Made by a program: the position numbers and the translations under genes
The notes under the pieces: model-generated
What the model saw: the letters and a program-made list of their open reading frames with translations, nothing else
What the model was told of the DNA's origin: nothing
Database searches by the model: none
Shown here: in pieces, positions 47,397 to 56,596 of the stretch
How positions within the stretch are numbered: position 1 is the stretch's first letter
Layout of the letters: each line of letters starts with the position of its first letter
Assembly (NCBI RefSeq): GCF_023821985.2
Contig: NZ_CP098805.1
Coordinates: 806,001 to 870,000, forward strand
Direction of reading: 5' to 3'
DNA: 64,000 bases
From: Dyadobacter chenhuakuii
GTDB lineage: Bacteria > Bacteroidota > Bacteroidia > Cytophagales > Spirosomataceae

Positions 47397-47615
47397 CTGC
47401 CGGTTCTAGAAACGAGATTGCGAATTAAGTATGGTCTTGATATCCTGGCGGTATACCGGATGCCAATGATTACATAGTAGATCGCCACTGGGGCACTAAC
47501 GCCAGAAAGTAGCCTGTCCAGGATAAATGCGTAACCATAACTCGTTTTGTTTTAAGGTTGCTGCAGCATTGATTACCTGACATAATAACAACCAAAACCA
47601 AGGTGCTTTAAGTAG
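47397..47615. repeat. Direct repeat copy B (degenerate)
   Basis: A diverged second copy of 46240-46455 in the same orientation. It reads TATCCTGGCGGTATACCGGA against TATCCTGCCTGTAATACCGG in copy A, and later GCATTGATTACCTGACA in both. Indels destroy the coding frame, so it is a gene-fragment relic. The 425-bp gap between radC and the next small gene is otherwise empty. Confidence 0.85.
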
Positions 47616-47652
47616 ATTTAATGATCTTCGACTTCTACTCAAAAAACCGCAT

Positions 47653-47808
47653 ATGAAAAATAATCGTGTAATTTTATCACTAGCGTGGGTCACTTTCGCT
47701 GTCGCCATGTTCATCAGTGGCTCGTTTAAATATGTTCTACTAGGTTTTTCAATAGCGGCCTTCCTGATTTTTATTCTCAAAATTGTTAACCGAGATAAAA
47801 CCACATAA
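47653..47808 (+). CDS. Small two-helix membrane protein (51 aa)
   Basis: MKNNRVILSLAWVTFAVAMF begins a first hydrophobic helix; SGSFKYVLLGFSIAAFLIFI forms a second, ended by KIVNRDKTT. The compact two-helix hairpin with charged ends looks real. No family is known to me, and it has no partner in view. It lies between the degenerate repeat B and a 190-bp gap with no features. Confidence 0.5.
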   Translation: MKNNRVILSLAWVTFAVAMFISGSFKYVLLGFSIAAFLIFILKIVNRDKTT

Positions 47809-48000
47809 CATAATGCCCTTAAATAGCGTAATCGATACTCACACATCCTCTCAGGAAATAGCGTGAGCTCAGCGAAGCAGTCCGCCTATTTTATCCAAAT
47901 GGCTTTTTAAATTCAAGGGGGTACGAAAGATTATGCAGATATAATTTTTGGTTCGAGATGTTATCTACTGACTGAGTAGCCATTACAACCCAAATATTTC

Positions 48001-48279
48001 TTACAACTTTGCGAGGCGCTTGTTCAACTCTACCAGACCGGATTTCTGCAAGCAATCGGCCGACAATGCTAATAGTTCTTCCTTTGTCTCGTTTGAGGCG
48101 ATTTCAATCAAGTCAGGATTACCCTCAACACCGGGAAAACTTAAGGCTCTTTTAATTGCCTGGGTCAGAAGCAAAACATTCCGCCTGCTAATCTTCAAAT
48201 CGATCTTGATTTGATCATTCATTCCGGAGATACTCATGATGGTATCATACACACTTGTCAGCTCTTTTGCGTTCATCAT
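48001..48279 (-). CDS. Hypothetical protein, 92 aa
   Basis: 92 residues from the first of two adjacent ATG codons at 48279. It is all-helical and charged (ELTSVYDTIMSISGMNDQIK, NVLLLTQAIKRALSF, TKEELLALSADCLQKS) with no membrane segment. No family is recognised. It is divergent from the primase-like gene, and its position suggests an element-borne regulator or accessory protein, but this is only a guess. Confidence 0.55.
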   Translation of the reverse strand: MMNAKELTSVYDTIMSISGMNDQIKIDLKISRRNVLLLTQAIKRALSFPGVEGNPDLIEIASNETKEELLALSADCLQKSGLVELNKRLAKL

Positions 48280-48408
48280 TTTCTTGTTTTTAGTACAGTA
48301 CAAAAATAATAATTGCCCCTGAAACGATCCTAAGGAGAATTTACCCAGGATAGGTAGCTGACATTTGTGTTCTTTAATTTCGCTCCACGAACAAAAACAG
48401 AAAGCAAA

Positions 48409-49305
48409 ATGAGCGAAAGAGAGAGGGGAAGCCGCGGGCTGTTAACGTTGGCAGAAATTAGGGAAATAGACCTTATTGGTTATCTGTCAGAATTAGGATT
48501 TGAGCCAGTCAAAGTGCATAGTGCAGATCACTGGTATTTGTCCCCCTTGCGGGATGAACGGACTGCATCGTTTAAAGTCAATCGGAGACTTAATCGTTGG
48601 TATGATCGCGGAATCAGTCTTGGAGGGAATTTAATTGACTTCGCCACGATTTTTTACCAGTGCTCAGTTGGGGAAGTAATCAAGACTTTCTCCGATTACT
48701 GGTCCTTTCACAGGCCCAAGATTCTTTTACCTTCAACAGAGAAGGCTGCCGCGAATTGCCCCATACAAGTTTTGTATACCGGGCAGCTCACAAGTAAAAC
48801 ACTTTTGGACTACATAGTTTCAAGATCTGTTTCACCTGATATCGCCAGGCAATACTGCCGACAGGTTAACTACCAGATGGGAGACCGAAGGTATTTTGAA
48901 ATTGGCTTGCTCAATAATTCTGGTGGTTATGAGCTACGGAATTCTTACTCGAAGTTGGCAAGCAGTCCGAAGGATATTACTACAATCAATGTCGGTGCTC
49001 TGACAGTCTCGATGTTTGAGGGCATGTTCGATTTTCTGTCCTACAAAACCTTGATGAGAAAGATGACTGAGCAACCCGAGAATTACGTCATCCTGAACTC
49101 CATCTCTCTCTTCGATCGCGCACGACCTTTTCTGGAAAGCCATTATAACATCGACCTATATTTTGATCGGGATACTGCAGGTGTTAGGAGCACTTCGACA
49201 GTAAAGGACATCAGTGAAAAATACAATGATGCCAGTGGAATGTATACTGGCTATAAGGATTTCAATGAGTGGTTGGCAAGTACATCATCGAGCCAAAAGA
49301 GTTGA
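48409..49305 (+). CDS. CHC2/Toprim primase-like protein
   Basis: 298 residues from ATG 48409. The N-terminal CHC2-like fold shows YLSPLRDERTASFKVNRRLN, WYDRGISLGGNLIDFA and an inter-motif helix; the zinc Cys/His set typical of DnaG is not evident. The C-terminal Toprim domain has VSMFEGMFDFLSYKTLM with the catalytic Glu and DLYFDRDTAG with the metal-binding Asp pair. Such short primases accompany relaxases in Bacteroidota mobilizable elements and may prime the transferred strand. It lies about 160 bp upstream of the mob genes, with the candidate oriT between. Confidence 0.85.
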   Translation: MSERERGSRGLLTLAEIREIDLIGYLSELGFEPVKVHSADHWYLSPLRDERTASFKVNRRLNRWYDRGISLGGNLIDFATIFYQCSVGEVIKTFSDYWSFHRPKILLPSTEKAAANCPIQVLYTGQLTSKTLLDYIVSRSVSPDIARQYCRQVNYQMGDRRYFEIGLLNNSGGYELRNSYSKLASSPKDITTINVGALTVSMFEGMFDFLSYKTLMRKMTEQPENYVILNSISLFDRARPFLESHYNIDLYFDRDTAGVRSTSTVKDISEKYNDASGMYTGYKDFNEWLASTSSSQKS

Positions 49306-49379
49306 ATTATCAGAGGAGCCAAATTTGACGACTCCCAACTACAAAAAGTCTGGGTGGATTGCCTCTTACCCGCAATCGG

Positions 49380-49436
49380 CCAGATGTCAGGTTGTATCAC
49401 AACCTAAGGATCTGGCCCGCCGGGCACTCCGGAGTC
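49380..49436. other. Candidate origin of transfer (nested inverted repeats)
   Basis: CCAGAT-AGGTTGT-ATC-ACAACCT-ATCTGG (49380-49415) forms a long two-part stem. It is followed by GGCCCGCCGGGC and the palindrome ACTCCGGAGT (49426-49435). The structure lies immediately upstream of mobC and the relaxase, where oriT usually sits. The identification is from position and symmetry only. Confidence 0.5.
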
Positions 49437-49488
49437 GTTAGCGGGATTGACCGAAAAATGAATGTCGAAATGTGAAAATGATAATGTG

Positions 49489-49881
49489 ATGAATGAAGAC
49501 AAACACAACCGAACCAAGTGGCTGCATGTCCGCTTAACGCCTGAGGAGTTTCAGCTGCTTCTTCGTAGAGTACAAAGGACAACATGCCGAAAGACGAGTG
49601 AGTATGCAAGAAAGATCCTGCTTTCTGAGCCCGTTGTGATTAACCATCGAGACCAGTCATTTGATGAAACGATGGTTGAGTTGACCCGTCTCAGACGCGA
49701 GCTAACAGCTGCCGGTAATAACCTAAATCAAGCCGTCAAACGGCTACATGCCTTGTCCCAAATCGCCGACTTTCGCAGTTGGTTGGATGCCAACGAAAAT
49801 GACAAAAATCAGTTTCTCGAGCTGGTTAAAGAGATCAATATTTACATCAGTAAAGCTTCTAAGATATGGTTGCGATCATAA
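49489..49881 (+). CDS. mobC: MobC-like mobilization accessory protein
   Basis: 130 residues from ATG 49489; ATG 49462 would add nine. A ribbon-helix-helix-like N-terminus (TKWLHVRLTPEEFQLLLRRV, TCRKTSEYARKIL) is followed by the MobC signature helix LTRLRRELTAAGNNLNQAVK. MobC proteins bind oriT and help the relaxase open it. The gene overlaps the relaxase gene by 16 nt, so the two are translationally coupled. Confidence 0.87.
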   Translation: MNEDKHNRTKWLHVRLTPEEFQLLLRRVQRTTCRKTSEYARKILLSEPVVINHRDQSFDETMVELTRLRRELTAAGNNLNQAVKRLHALSQIADFRSWLDANENDKNQFLELVKEINIYISKASKIWLRS

Positions 49882-51158
49882 AGACAGGGGCTTCTATTCG
49901 AAGCACTTTTTACTACAACGAAAACAAGTTGAAGGAGGGTGTAGCCGAGTGCATCATGGCGGGAAATTACCCGGATGATGTGGCAAATCTGAATGAGCAA
50001 GAGCGGTTAAATATGCTCCTGAAACTGGCTGCCTTGAACACGAATGTTGTCCGAAACAGCGTTCACATCTCATTAAATTTTGACCCTTCCGAGCAACATT
50101 CCAAGGCGCTTTTGAAAGAAATTTCGCAGGCTTATATGGAGAAGATTGGCTTTGGTGATCAGCCATTCCTGGTGTATCAACATCACGATGCCGGGCATCC
50201 GCACATCCACATTGTGAGCGTAAAAGTAGCGCATGATGGAAGCCGGATTGAAACGCAGAATATCGGACGAAACCAATCGGAAAGGGCGAGGAAGGAAATC
50301 GAACAAGAGTTTCATCTGGTGAAGGCATCTAGTAAAAAACACCAGCAATCCGAACATTTAAAGCCCGCGATGGTTAGTGCAAACTATGGTAAGGTTGAGA
50401 CCAAACGAGCAATATCGAATATTCTTGCAGGGGTTATCGACAAGTACAAATTCACTTCCATTCCTGAGCTAAACGCCGTCTTGAATCGCTACAATGTCGC
50501 GGCAGATCGCGGAAATGAAGAGTCCAGAACTTTCAAGAAAGGCGGGCTTCACTACCGGTTGTTAAACGCAAAAGGCGAACGGGTCGGTGTGCCAATTAAG
50601 GCTAGCGACTTTCACCAAAAACCGACATTAAATTACCTCCAAAACCGGTTTGAAATCAACGATCAACTTCGGCAAACAGACAAGCTAAGAGTCAAAAACG
50701 CAATTGATTTCACATTGTATGGAAAGACGAATGTGACACTTGATCGCCTCATTAATATTCTTGAACGAGATGGAATCGACACCGTTCTCTGGAAGAATGA
50801 TACCGGACTGATCTATGGAATTACTTATGTCGATCACCGCTCGAAAGCAGTTTTTAACGGAAGTTCTCTCGGTAAAAATTATAGTGCAAAAGCCATCCAG
50901 GAACGCTGTGTGACTATCGATACCGCCATGGCTAACAGGCTATCTAATACACAGAAACAAGAGCATCCAATAACAGGTCATGGACAGTCAGCCACATCAA
51001 AAAGCTATTTGCTCGCAATTCCTGAGCAGAGTAATGAGGCAAGACTTGCCAATGGTGAGGATTCACTATTTGACCCTGTCAAACAAGATGGTTTTACACC
51101 AGCAGACCTTCGTGGAAACAAACGTAAAAAGAAAAAAGGGTTCTCTCAATCACTTTAA
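49866..51158 (+). CDS. mobA: MobA/relaxase-type mobilization nuclease
   Basis: 430 residues. The relaxase domain (about 1-160) has the nucleophile region near the N-terminus (TGASIRSTFYYNENKL), the motif NSVHISLNFDP and the metal-binding histidines in YQHHDAGHPHIHIVSVK. The C-terminal half is a helical extension, ending in a basic tail (NKRKKKKGFSQ). It nicks one strand at oriT and pilots it into a recipient. The frame is intact, so the element may still be nicked and mobilised if a helper provides a coupling protein and a channel. Confidence 0.9.
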   Translation: MVAIIKTGASIRSTFYYNENKLKEGVAECIMAGNYPDDVANLNEQERLNMLLKLAALNTNVVRNSVHISLNFDPSEQHSKALLKEISQAYMEKIGFGDQPFLVYQHHDAGHPHIHIVSVKVAHDGSRIETQNIGRNQSERARKEIEQEFHLVKASSKKHQQSEHLKPAMVSANYGKVETKRAISNILAGVIDKYKFTSIPELNAVLNRYNVAADRGNEESRTFKKGGLHYRLLNAKGERVGVPIKASDFHQKPTLNYLQNRFEINDQLRQTDKLRVKNAIDFTLYGKTNVTLDRLINILERDGIDTVLWKNDTGLIYGITYVDHRSKAVFNGSSLGKNYSAKAIQERCVTIDTAMANRLSNTQKQEHPITGHGQSATSKSYLLAIPEQSNEARLANGEDSLFDPVKQDGFTPADLRGNKRKKKKGFSQSL

Positions 51159-51219
51159 ACCTGTTTATTATGGCATCGAACACCGGTGAAAACGACGTAA
51201 GCCTTCGCAAAATAATGAT

Positions 51220-52330
51220 ATGACCCGCTTGATCAGCATACTGGTCCTCGCATTACATTTTTACTATTTCTGTTATCAGGCATTCCAAAATTGGCACCTG
51301 ACATCTTTAATTTCAGACCGGATTTTGGATAAGATTTTTGCCGCCGGGCTATTCTCTTCGTTCATTAAAACCAAGAGATTGTAGCACTCATTTAAAACGC
51401 GCCTGAGCTGGATCAACATCATTAATCCTTTTCGAGGAGTATTGGTGAGCGGATCTCCGGGATCTGGAAAGACATTTTTTGTCTTTCGGCATGTGATTGC
51501 TCAGCACATTGAAAAAGGTTTTTCGATGTTCGTGTATGACTTCGAATATAGTGATCTGACTTTGCTTGCGTACAATGCCTGGCTAAGGAATAAGGCCAAT
51601 TATTCAATCGAGCCAGCTTTTTACACAATCAATTTTGATGACCTATCGCGTAGCCATAGATGCAATCCATTGAATCCTGAGAGTATGCTTGACATTACCG
51701 ATGCAGTGGAGTCTGCACGCACTATTTTGATGGGACTAAACAGGGAATGGATCAAACGGCAAGGCGATTTTTTTGTTGAATCGTCTATCAACTTTATGAC
51801 AGCGGTTATCTGGTTTTTGTGCCGGTATAGGGATGGTGAGTTCTGTTCGTTGCCGCACGTCATAGAGCTAATGCAATTAGATTATGACCGCTTTTTTACG
51901 ATTCTACGCGCGGATAGTAAGATTGAAGTGCTGATAAATCCCTTCATTACCGCATACCAAAACGAAGCAATGCAACAGCTCGAAGGCCAGATCGGTTCTA
52001 CAAAAATTGCGCTCGCTCGTCTTGCTTCGCCCCAGCTGTATTACGTATTATCAGGGAATGATTTTACTGTGGATATCAATCATCCCAATGCGCCAAAAAT
52101 CGTCTGTATGGGTAATAATCCGCAGAAAATACAGATTTACGGGGCCGTCCTTTCCCTGTATTTTACCCGATTGGTTAAGCTAGTGAACCAACCAAACAAA
52201 TTAAGAAGCAGCTTGATTTTTGACGAGTTTCCCACTATGTACCTGAAATATGGATACGCTTATAGCAACTGCCAGGTCCAACAAGGTCGCAACAACAATA
52301 GGTATTCAAGATCTTTCTACGCCACATCGC
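51220..52330 (+). pseudogene. Type IV coupling protein (TraG/VirD4-like), multiply broken
   Basis: The N-terminal piece 51220-51384 (MTRLISILVLALHFYYFCYQ) is the membrane start of a Bacteroidota coupling protein and stops at TAG. In the same frame 51385 onward reads INPFRGVLVSGSPGSGKTFF, the Walker A region, so roughly 130 residues of membrane domain have been deleted. The ATPase part continues to LIFDEFPTMYLKY (Walker B, about 52215-52249), where the frame shifts. MDTLIATARSNKVATTIGIQ is then in another frame from 52250, and family similarity ends near 52305. At least three lesions make a functional product impossible. Confidence 0.88.
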
Positions 52331-52482
52331 GCAGACACCTCGCATAGTAGTTTCAGGGTGAAAAGCTACTGGGTTGAGGAACGAGATAAATCCTTGCTGA
52401 TTGCCATAATGATCAGACTGACTGAGCAAATCAAGGATTTATTATGGAGGCATTCTACCAGCGAGCTTGTGTCTACAAATTC

Positions 52483-53418
52483 CTATTGCGTCAGATCGGA
52501 GATGAATTTCGGAACTTCCGGCTCGCCTTTGAAAAATGCCCCTTTCTTACCTTTGGTAATTGCCCAGCGGTGGATCCAGGAGATACCTTTCTTTCCGATA
52601 TATTGATCCTCCGTGAGGTAACAAGGATCTTCCAGCGCTTTTTGAAGCGTGACAAATTGATAGCCATCCTCTTTTAGTCTGGAAAGAAACAAGCCAAGGG
52701 CTTTGCTATTGAGCAGGTTGGCGTGTATTAGCAGAATGTGCGGAATCGGCCGGTCGAACAGTGAGTCGGCCTGTGATTCGTAGTAATGGACATAATCCAT
52801 CATATAGTTGACATATGTCTTTGATATCGAATCGGCGAGAGGCTCGTTTCTGCTGCCAATCGCCTTGTCAAAGGCAGCAGCAAAAAGATATTCGTCATTA
52901 TCGACCGTTACCGGTGCCTGAATGTATTTGTGTTTGGCGAGTATCATTTCCAGAGAATCTCGTTTCGCAGCCGTATTTCCTCTATGGAGATAAGGGTGCC
53001 GGAAATATTTGAGTTCAGCGCCTTCTCTATGGAGAAAACGTCGAAGCAGTGTATCGGCACCGAGCACATCCGCTTCATAGGCGCCTGCCGAAATATCGTT
53101 GATGCCTAAATGTCCAAAAGTATGGTTACCGAGTGAATGGCCAGCTTTGAGCCATTTCCTTAGCAAACCGTATTGGGCAGGAATAACTTTTCCGTCTTTG
53201 ACAAGTTTCTCCCCGATGACATACCCCGTTGCCTGGACTTGGTATTGTTTCAAATGACTTAACAGCTGATCTGTCAATTCCGCTCTCAAGGCATCGGTAT
53301 TCATGATCCTGCTAACAGTTGGCAAGTCGTCAATGGTGATGGCAATTTGTTTTTGAGCGAAGACTTGTTTTGCCGAAGATTGAAGAATAATTAGTAGCAG
53401 GAGTATAGGTAATTTCAT
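52483..53418 (-). CDS. Polysaccharide deacetylase (NodB-like), exported
   Basis: 311 residues from ATG 53418, at the signal peptide (MKLPILLLLIILQSSAKQVF). The NodB motifs are present: AITIDDLPT with the catalytic and metal Asp, the zinc pair in GNHTFGHLGIND, the RxPY-type FRHPYLHRGNT, and a late LLIHANLL with the catalytic His. Members remove acetyl groups from chitin-like, peptidoglycan or other N-acetylated glycans. No sugar-specific neighbour is present. It follows the decayed element, in the opposite orientation. Confidence 0.9.
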   Translation of the reverse strand: MKLPILLLLIILQSSAKQVFAQKQIAITIDDLPTVSRIMNTDALRAELTDQLLSHLKQYQVQATGYVIGEKLVKDGKVIPAQYGLLRKWLKAGHSLGNHTFGHLGINDISAGAYEADVLGADTLLRRFLHREGAELKYFRHPYLHRGNTAAKRDSLEMILAKHKYIQAPVTVDNDEYLFAAAFDKAIGSRNEPLADSISKTYVNYMMDYVHYYESQADSLFDRPIPHILLIHANLLNSKALGLFLSRLKEDGYQFVTLQKALEDPCYLTEDQYIGKKGISWIHRWAITKGKKGAFFKGEPEVPKFISDLTQ

Positions 53419-53993
53419 GAGCTCAACTTTATTAATTAAAATTATCTTGGATATTTCTCTTGATATGCAAAGAAAAACGGTTTGGATTACCTCTGGTTTT
53501 GACTGATCTTCATTCGAATAACAAGGTGTGTTCACCCGATATCGCTGCATTCGTCTTGTCCGTTATTCCGGGCAAAGATCTGTCCTTTGAGAAATGCAAC
53601 TATTCCTTGATGTGCATCCCAGGCAAAAACCCTAATATACTAACTTTTGTCTTTTGTGTCCAGAATGGCAATGTTGAGAAATAGGTAAATCATATTCAGG
53701 TAATCAAAAAATATGACAAACTTCCTTCGGTGTTTTTGCCAGGCTAAAACGTTTGTAAAGAAAGGGTGCTTGTTGCACCCTCTTTCTGACAGATACCTGT
53801 AGCCCTAGATTTCCGGATGGAAAATGTAGGTGATTTTGAAGACGACCAAGGGACCTTCAGCCTGGGATTCCATTCTCTATGCTTGATAGTCTGGTACAGT
53901 TACTTTCACCTTCCCACCACATTTTCTACCAATCGTCCGTATCTTGTGAATGTCAAAAGCGCATTCATACGGATTGAATTTAAATTCTTGAAT
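53419..53993. other. Intergenic region with one stem-loop
   Basis: 575 bp between divergent genes. A hairpin AGGGTGC-TTGTT-GCACCCT (53763-53781), flanked by AAAGA/TCTTT and a pyrimidine-rich tail, could be a terminator or an RNA element. The open frames here lack protein-like composition, and nothing else is supported. Confidence 0.45.
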
Positions 53994-54548
53994 ATGAAAT
54001 CCCATCCAACGAATAAAGTTGTGGAATATCTTGTAATCTTGTTTCTGACAACCTATGTTCTACCAGGTTACGCACAGGAAGGCTATCCTGTACCGCCATT
54101 TAATAAAAACCGGTTGTTCTATATTCAGCATAGCAAAAACCATAACACTTTCGTCTATGATGCATTTATTCAAGATGGCAACATCCAAGCAGACAAGCCT
54201 GTAAATGTCTATAAGATTGCCTACACCGAAAATGGAAAACGGACACCGCTCACCCTTATTCAAAGAAAGTTTGCGTTTGGAATAAAATCCAAGCGTTTGT
54301 CAGCTAATGTTTACGAGATGCAACTGGCAGCTTCCAAGAAAGTGACCTTCTACCTCAATTTGGTCAAATCTGGAATGCCCAAGGTTTATGTGACGGTCAA
54401 CAATAGGAAGATGTTTTTAGATAGGATTTTTCTTAAAATCAAGGAGGGTACATCTGGTATCAAAGTGAAGCTCGATTATGCCCTTTTTTATGGTAAGGAT
54501 TTCGATACCGGACAAAATATAATTGAAAGAACAGTTCCGAAAGAGTAG
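53994..54548 (+). CDS. DUF4833-family exported protein
   Basis: 184 residues from ATG 53994, at the start of a signal peptide ending TYVLPGYAQ. The mature protein has RLFYIQHSKNHNTFVYDAF and VNVYKIAYTENGKRTPLT, characteristic of the DUF4833 family, and is rich in beta strands. The function is unknown, and it is presumably periplasmic. It stands alone between the deacetylase and the Gre-like gene. Confidence 0.75.
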   Translation: MKSHPTNKVVEYLVILFLTTYVLPGYAQEGYPVPPFNKNRLFYIQHSKNHNTFVYDAFIQDGNIQADKPVNVYKIAYTENGKRTPLTLIQRKFAFGIKSKRLSANVYEMQLAASKKVTFYLNLVKSGMPKVYVTVNNRKMFLDRIFLKIKEGTSGIKVKLDYALFYGKDFDTGQNIIERTVPKE

Positions 54549-54756
54549 TGATATGGGATACTAAGTTCCCTTTTCTTCTCCTGAGCAAATTCTTACTTTC
54601 ACGATATAAGGATTGTCGTTTCCAATTTAGGTTGATGATTAGTAAATTGACTGAAAGCTCCAGTAACTTACCGCCCCCAAAATTCGGTATTGAACACTTT
54701 AATTTATTTATGTTCACCGCTTAGATCACCAAAGTGTAATTTGTCAAGTCATCAAT

Positions 54757-55155
54757 TTATTTGACATGCGTCTCCAAAGGCCTAACATCTATAATCTCGA
54801 AGCACTTGGAATTACCGTTGATTTCCCTTTCAACTTTTTCTGTTTTTGAGAGGCCTAAGAATGCAGCGCCCCAAGGATCTAAAAACGAAATCATTTTTTT
54901 CTTCGGGTCCACGCATTCCGGATGAACAATGCTGAATTCCCGTACGCTATTACTTGGCCACTCCCTGATTTTAATAGTAGAGTTTAACCGCACACAGTTT
55001 TCGGGTAAGAGATCATCTTCCACCACTATCGCTGACCGAAGCTCGCATGACAACAACTGAGAGCTCAGCGACTCATTTTCAGACAAATCTGCCATATACC
55101 GTTTTAGGATACGGAAATCGCTCTTTCCAAGTATGATGGGAGTTTTACCGTGCAT
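54757..55155 (-). CDS. GreA/GreB-family (Rnk-like) protein
   Basis: 132 residues. An N-terminal segment (ILGKSDFRILKRYM) and LPENCVRLNSTIKIREW lead to the FKBP-like C-terminal domain of GreA/GreB: FSIVHPECVDPKKKMISFLD, then PWGAAFLGLSKTEKVE. This short form, without the long coiled coil, resembles Rnk, which binds RNA polymerase without cleaving RNA. A broken second copy of the N-terminal part lies at 56597-56811. It may be stress-related, given the neighbouring UspA and DedA genes. Confidence 0.75.
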   Translation of the reverse strand: MHGKTPIILGKSDFRILKRYMADLSENESLSSQLLSCELRSAIVVEDDLLPENCVRLNSTIKIREWPSNSVREFSIVHPECVDPKKKMISFLDPWGAAFLGLSKTEKVEREINGNSKCFEIIDVRPLETHVK

Positions 55156-55254
55156 TTCTTATATGTTAATTAGTGCTTTCAACATAACCTGGACACACCA
55201 CCAGGTCTTGGTGATTGTCCACGTTTAATGGGGTATACTTAGGGAAAGGTAAAA

Positions 55255-55623
55255 TTATGGCCGGTGTAGAAGGCTGTTTTGGATTTGTGACCAAAACCAA
55301 TGAACAAAAATGCGCTCCTGACGTGAAACGCCTTCATGTGCCTTGGTTACACGGCTTAGGATAGACAAAAACCGTTTTTTTGCCGACTGGTTGATTTTGA
55401 CTGGCGTATTGACACAAGTCTGCTGATCGTGTATACCACCTGTACCACCAAGCACAATTGCATTTTCAGCCAGAAAATTGGCATATACATCAAAATCAGC
55501 TTGCTGCCTGGTAGCAGGCGTACCCTTTTTGTCATGAACCCCTTTCTTTTGGAAGATATCTTCCATTTCTGCGAGTACCATCGCTACCGAAGCAGCGCCA
55601 ATTTTTGAATAAGATATATGCAT
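55255..55623 (-). CDS. Hypothetical protein, 122 aa
   Basis: 122 residues (MHISYSKIGAASVAMVLAEM at the start, KINQSAKKRFLSILSRVTKA late). There is no signal, membrane segment or known domain. The composition is only moderately convincing, and it may be a fragment. It follows DedA on the same strand after a 163-bp gap, and a hairpin (55190-55221, TGGACA ... TGTCCA) lies just past its end. Confidence 0.35.
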   Translation of the reverse strand: MHISYSKIGAASVAMVLAEMEDIFQKKGVHDKKGTPATRQQADFDVYANFLAENAIVLGGTGGIHDQQTCVNTPVKINQSAKKRFLSILSRVTKAHEGVSRQERIFVHWFWSQIQNSLLHRP

Positions 55624-55786
55624 AATTTCGTCTGCTTGTTTATAAAGCTTTTTTGAAAACGTTTGTTGCTGGTTACGTCGGTTGTTTCTGCCTGTGATCT
55701 GGCAGTCGACCGGGCAGCAGGCGACTAACTTTCGCTGACTCGGAAATAATACTAGGATTGCCAGGGGTAATTCCCAGAAGCTAAAA

Positions 55787-56458
55787 TTAAACTATAACCT
55801 CCGGCCGGCTGGACCGGAATTTAGCTTTAACTAACTGCCAAAATATCGGCAATACGGATAACGCAACGATTCCCAGCACTACTTTTTCAAAATTGTCCCT
55901 GACTAGGGGAATACTACCCAGAAAGTAGCCGGCAAAAGCAAGGCTCACAACCCATAGAATTGCCCCGACGATATTGAATTTAAAAAAGACCCTGTAATTC
56001 ATTGCCGCAACACCACCTACAAATGGTGCCAAAGTCCTGACTATCGGCACAAACCGCGCTATTACAATTGTGGACGCTCCGTATTTTTCATAAAAACCTT
56101 GGGTATGAGCAAGATGTTCAGGCTTGATCATTCTCTTTCCAAAAAGGCGGATATGCTGGATCTTAGTTCCAAAACGGCGTCCGATCAGGTAGTTGCAACT
56201 ATCGCCAAGTATGGCAGCCAGTAAAAGCAATGCAACAATAAGCCAGATGTTAAGCGAATCGGGGTATTTTGCAGCCATCATTCCTGCTGCAAACAGTAAT
56301 GAATCGCCAGGGAGAAATGGCATAAATACAACCCCCGTTTCAATAAAAATGATCAGAAAAAGCACGGCATAAGTCCATGCGCCATACTGCTCAATGATGT
56401 GTCCCAAATGTGTGTCCAGGTGGAAAAAGACATCTAGGATTTGGTTGAAAAATTCCAT
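55787..56458 (-). CDS. DedA-family membrane protein
   Basis: 223 residues with about five hydrophobic segments. The family signatures are AYGAWTYAVLFLIIFIE near the N-terminus, FLPGDSLLFAAGM, GDSCNYLIGRRFG, and FYEKYGASTIVIARFVPIVR followed by FVGGVAAMNY. DedA proteins are inner-membrane lipid transporters (undecaprenyl phosphate or other lipids) needed for envelope homeostasis. It is the last gene of a tight minus-strand group with the 39-aa membrane peptide and the Gre-like fragment. Confidence 0.93.
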   Translation of the reverse strand: MEFFNQILDVFFHLDTHLGHIIEQYGAWTYAVLFLIIFIETGVVFMPFLPGDSLLFAAGMMAAKYPDSLNIWLIVALLLLAAILGDSCNYLIGRRFGTKIQHIRLFGKRMIKPEHLAHTQGFYEKYGASTIVIARFVPIVRTLAPFVGGVAAMNYRVFFKFNIVGAILWVVSLAFAGYFLGSIPLVRDNFEKVVLGIVALSVLPIFWQLVKAKFRSSRPEVIV

Positions 56459-56471
56459 TGTATGTGTTTTT

Positions 56472-56591
56472 TTATTTGATGGTTGTCATCAATATGCAAA
56501 TGGTGATATACATAAGCATGATCGTAAATGCGTAGAACATTGCCGTTAACATTTCCTTATCCGGTCTGATTTTTTCGTTTTCCATGATCAT
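56472..56591 (-). CDS. Small membrane peptide (39 aa) between Gre-like fragment and dedA
   Basis: MIMENEKIRPDKEMLTAMFY leads into a hydrophobic helix (FTIMLMYITICILMTT). It starts 5 nt after the upstream fragment's stop and ends 13 nt before dedA, so the spacing is operon-like. No family is recognised, and it is too short for standard gene callers. Confidence 0.5.
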   Translation of the reverse strand: MIMENEKIRPDKEMLTAMFYAFTIMLMYITICILMTTIK

Positions 56592-56596
56592 TTCAG

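Larger units (their letters stand above)
42433..52330. mobile_element. Decayed integrative/mobilizable element next to ssrA
   Basis: The stretch from the tmRNA end to the coupling-protein remnant carries an integrase, a broken excisionase-like HTH, a second HTH protein, one conjugation gene (DUF4134), RadC, a primase-like protein, a candidate oriT, MobC and a relaxase. This gene set is typical of Bacteroidota ICE/IME elements. Most of the tra region is missing and the coupling protein is broken, so it could at best be mobilised in trans. The right boundary is approximate because no second attachment site was seen. Confidence 0.75.

Noticed and set aside
52311..52606. Plus-strand frame continuing past the coupling-protein remnant
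   Set aside because: Family similarity ends near 52305 and the rest runs antisense into the deacetylase gene, so it is read-through of a broken frame.
53460..53684. 74-codon plus-strand frame upstream of the DUF4833 gene
   Set aside because: Cys/Phe-rich and without a recognisable pattern, it probably is not coding.
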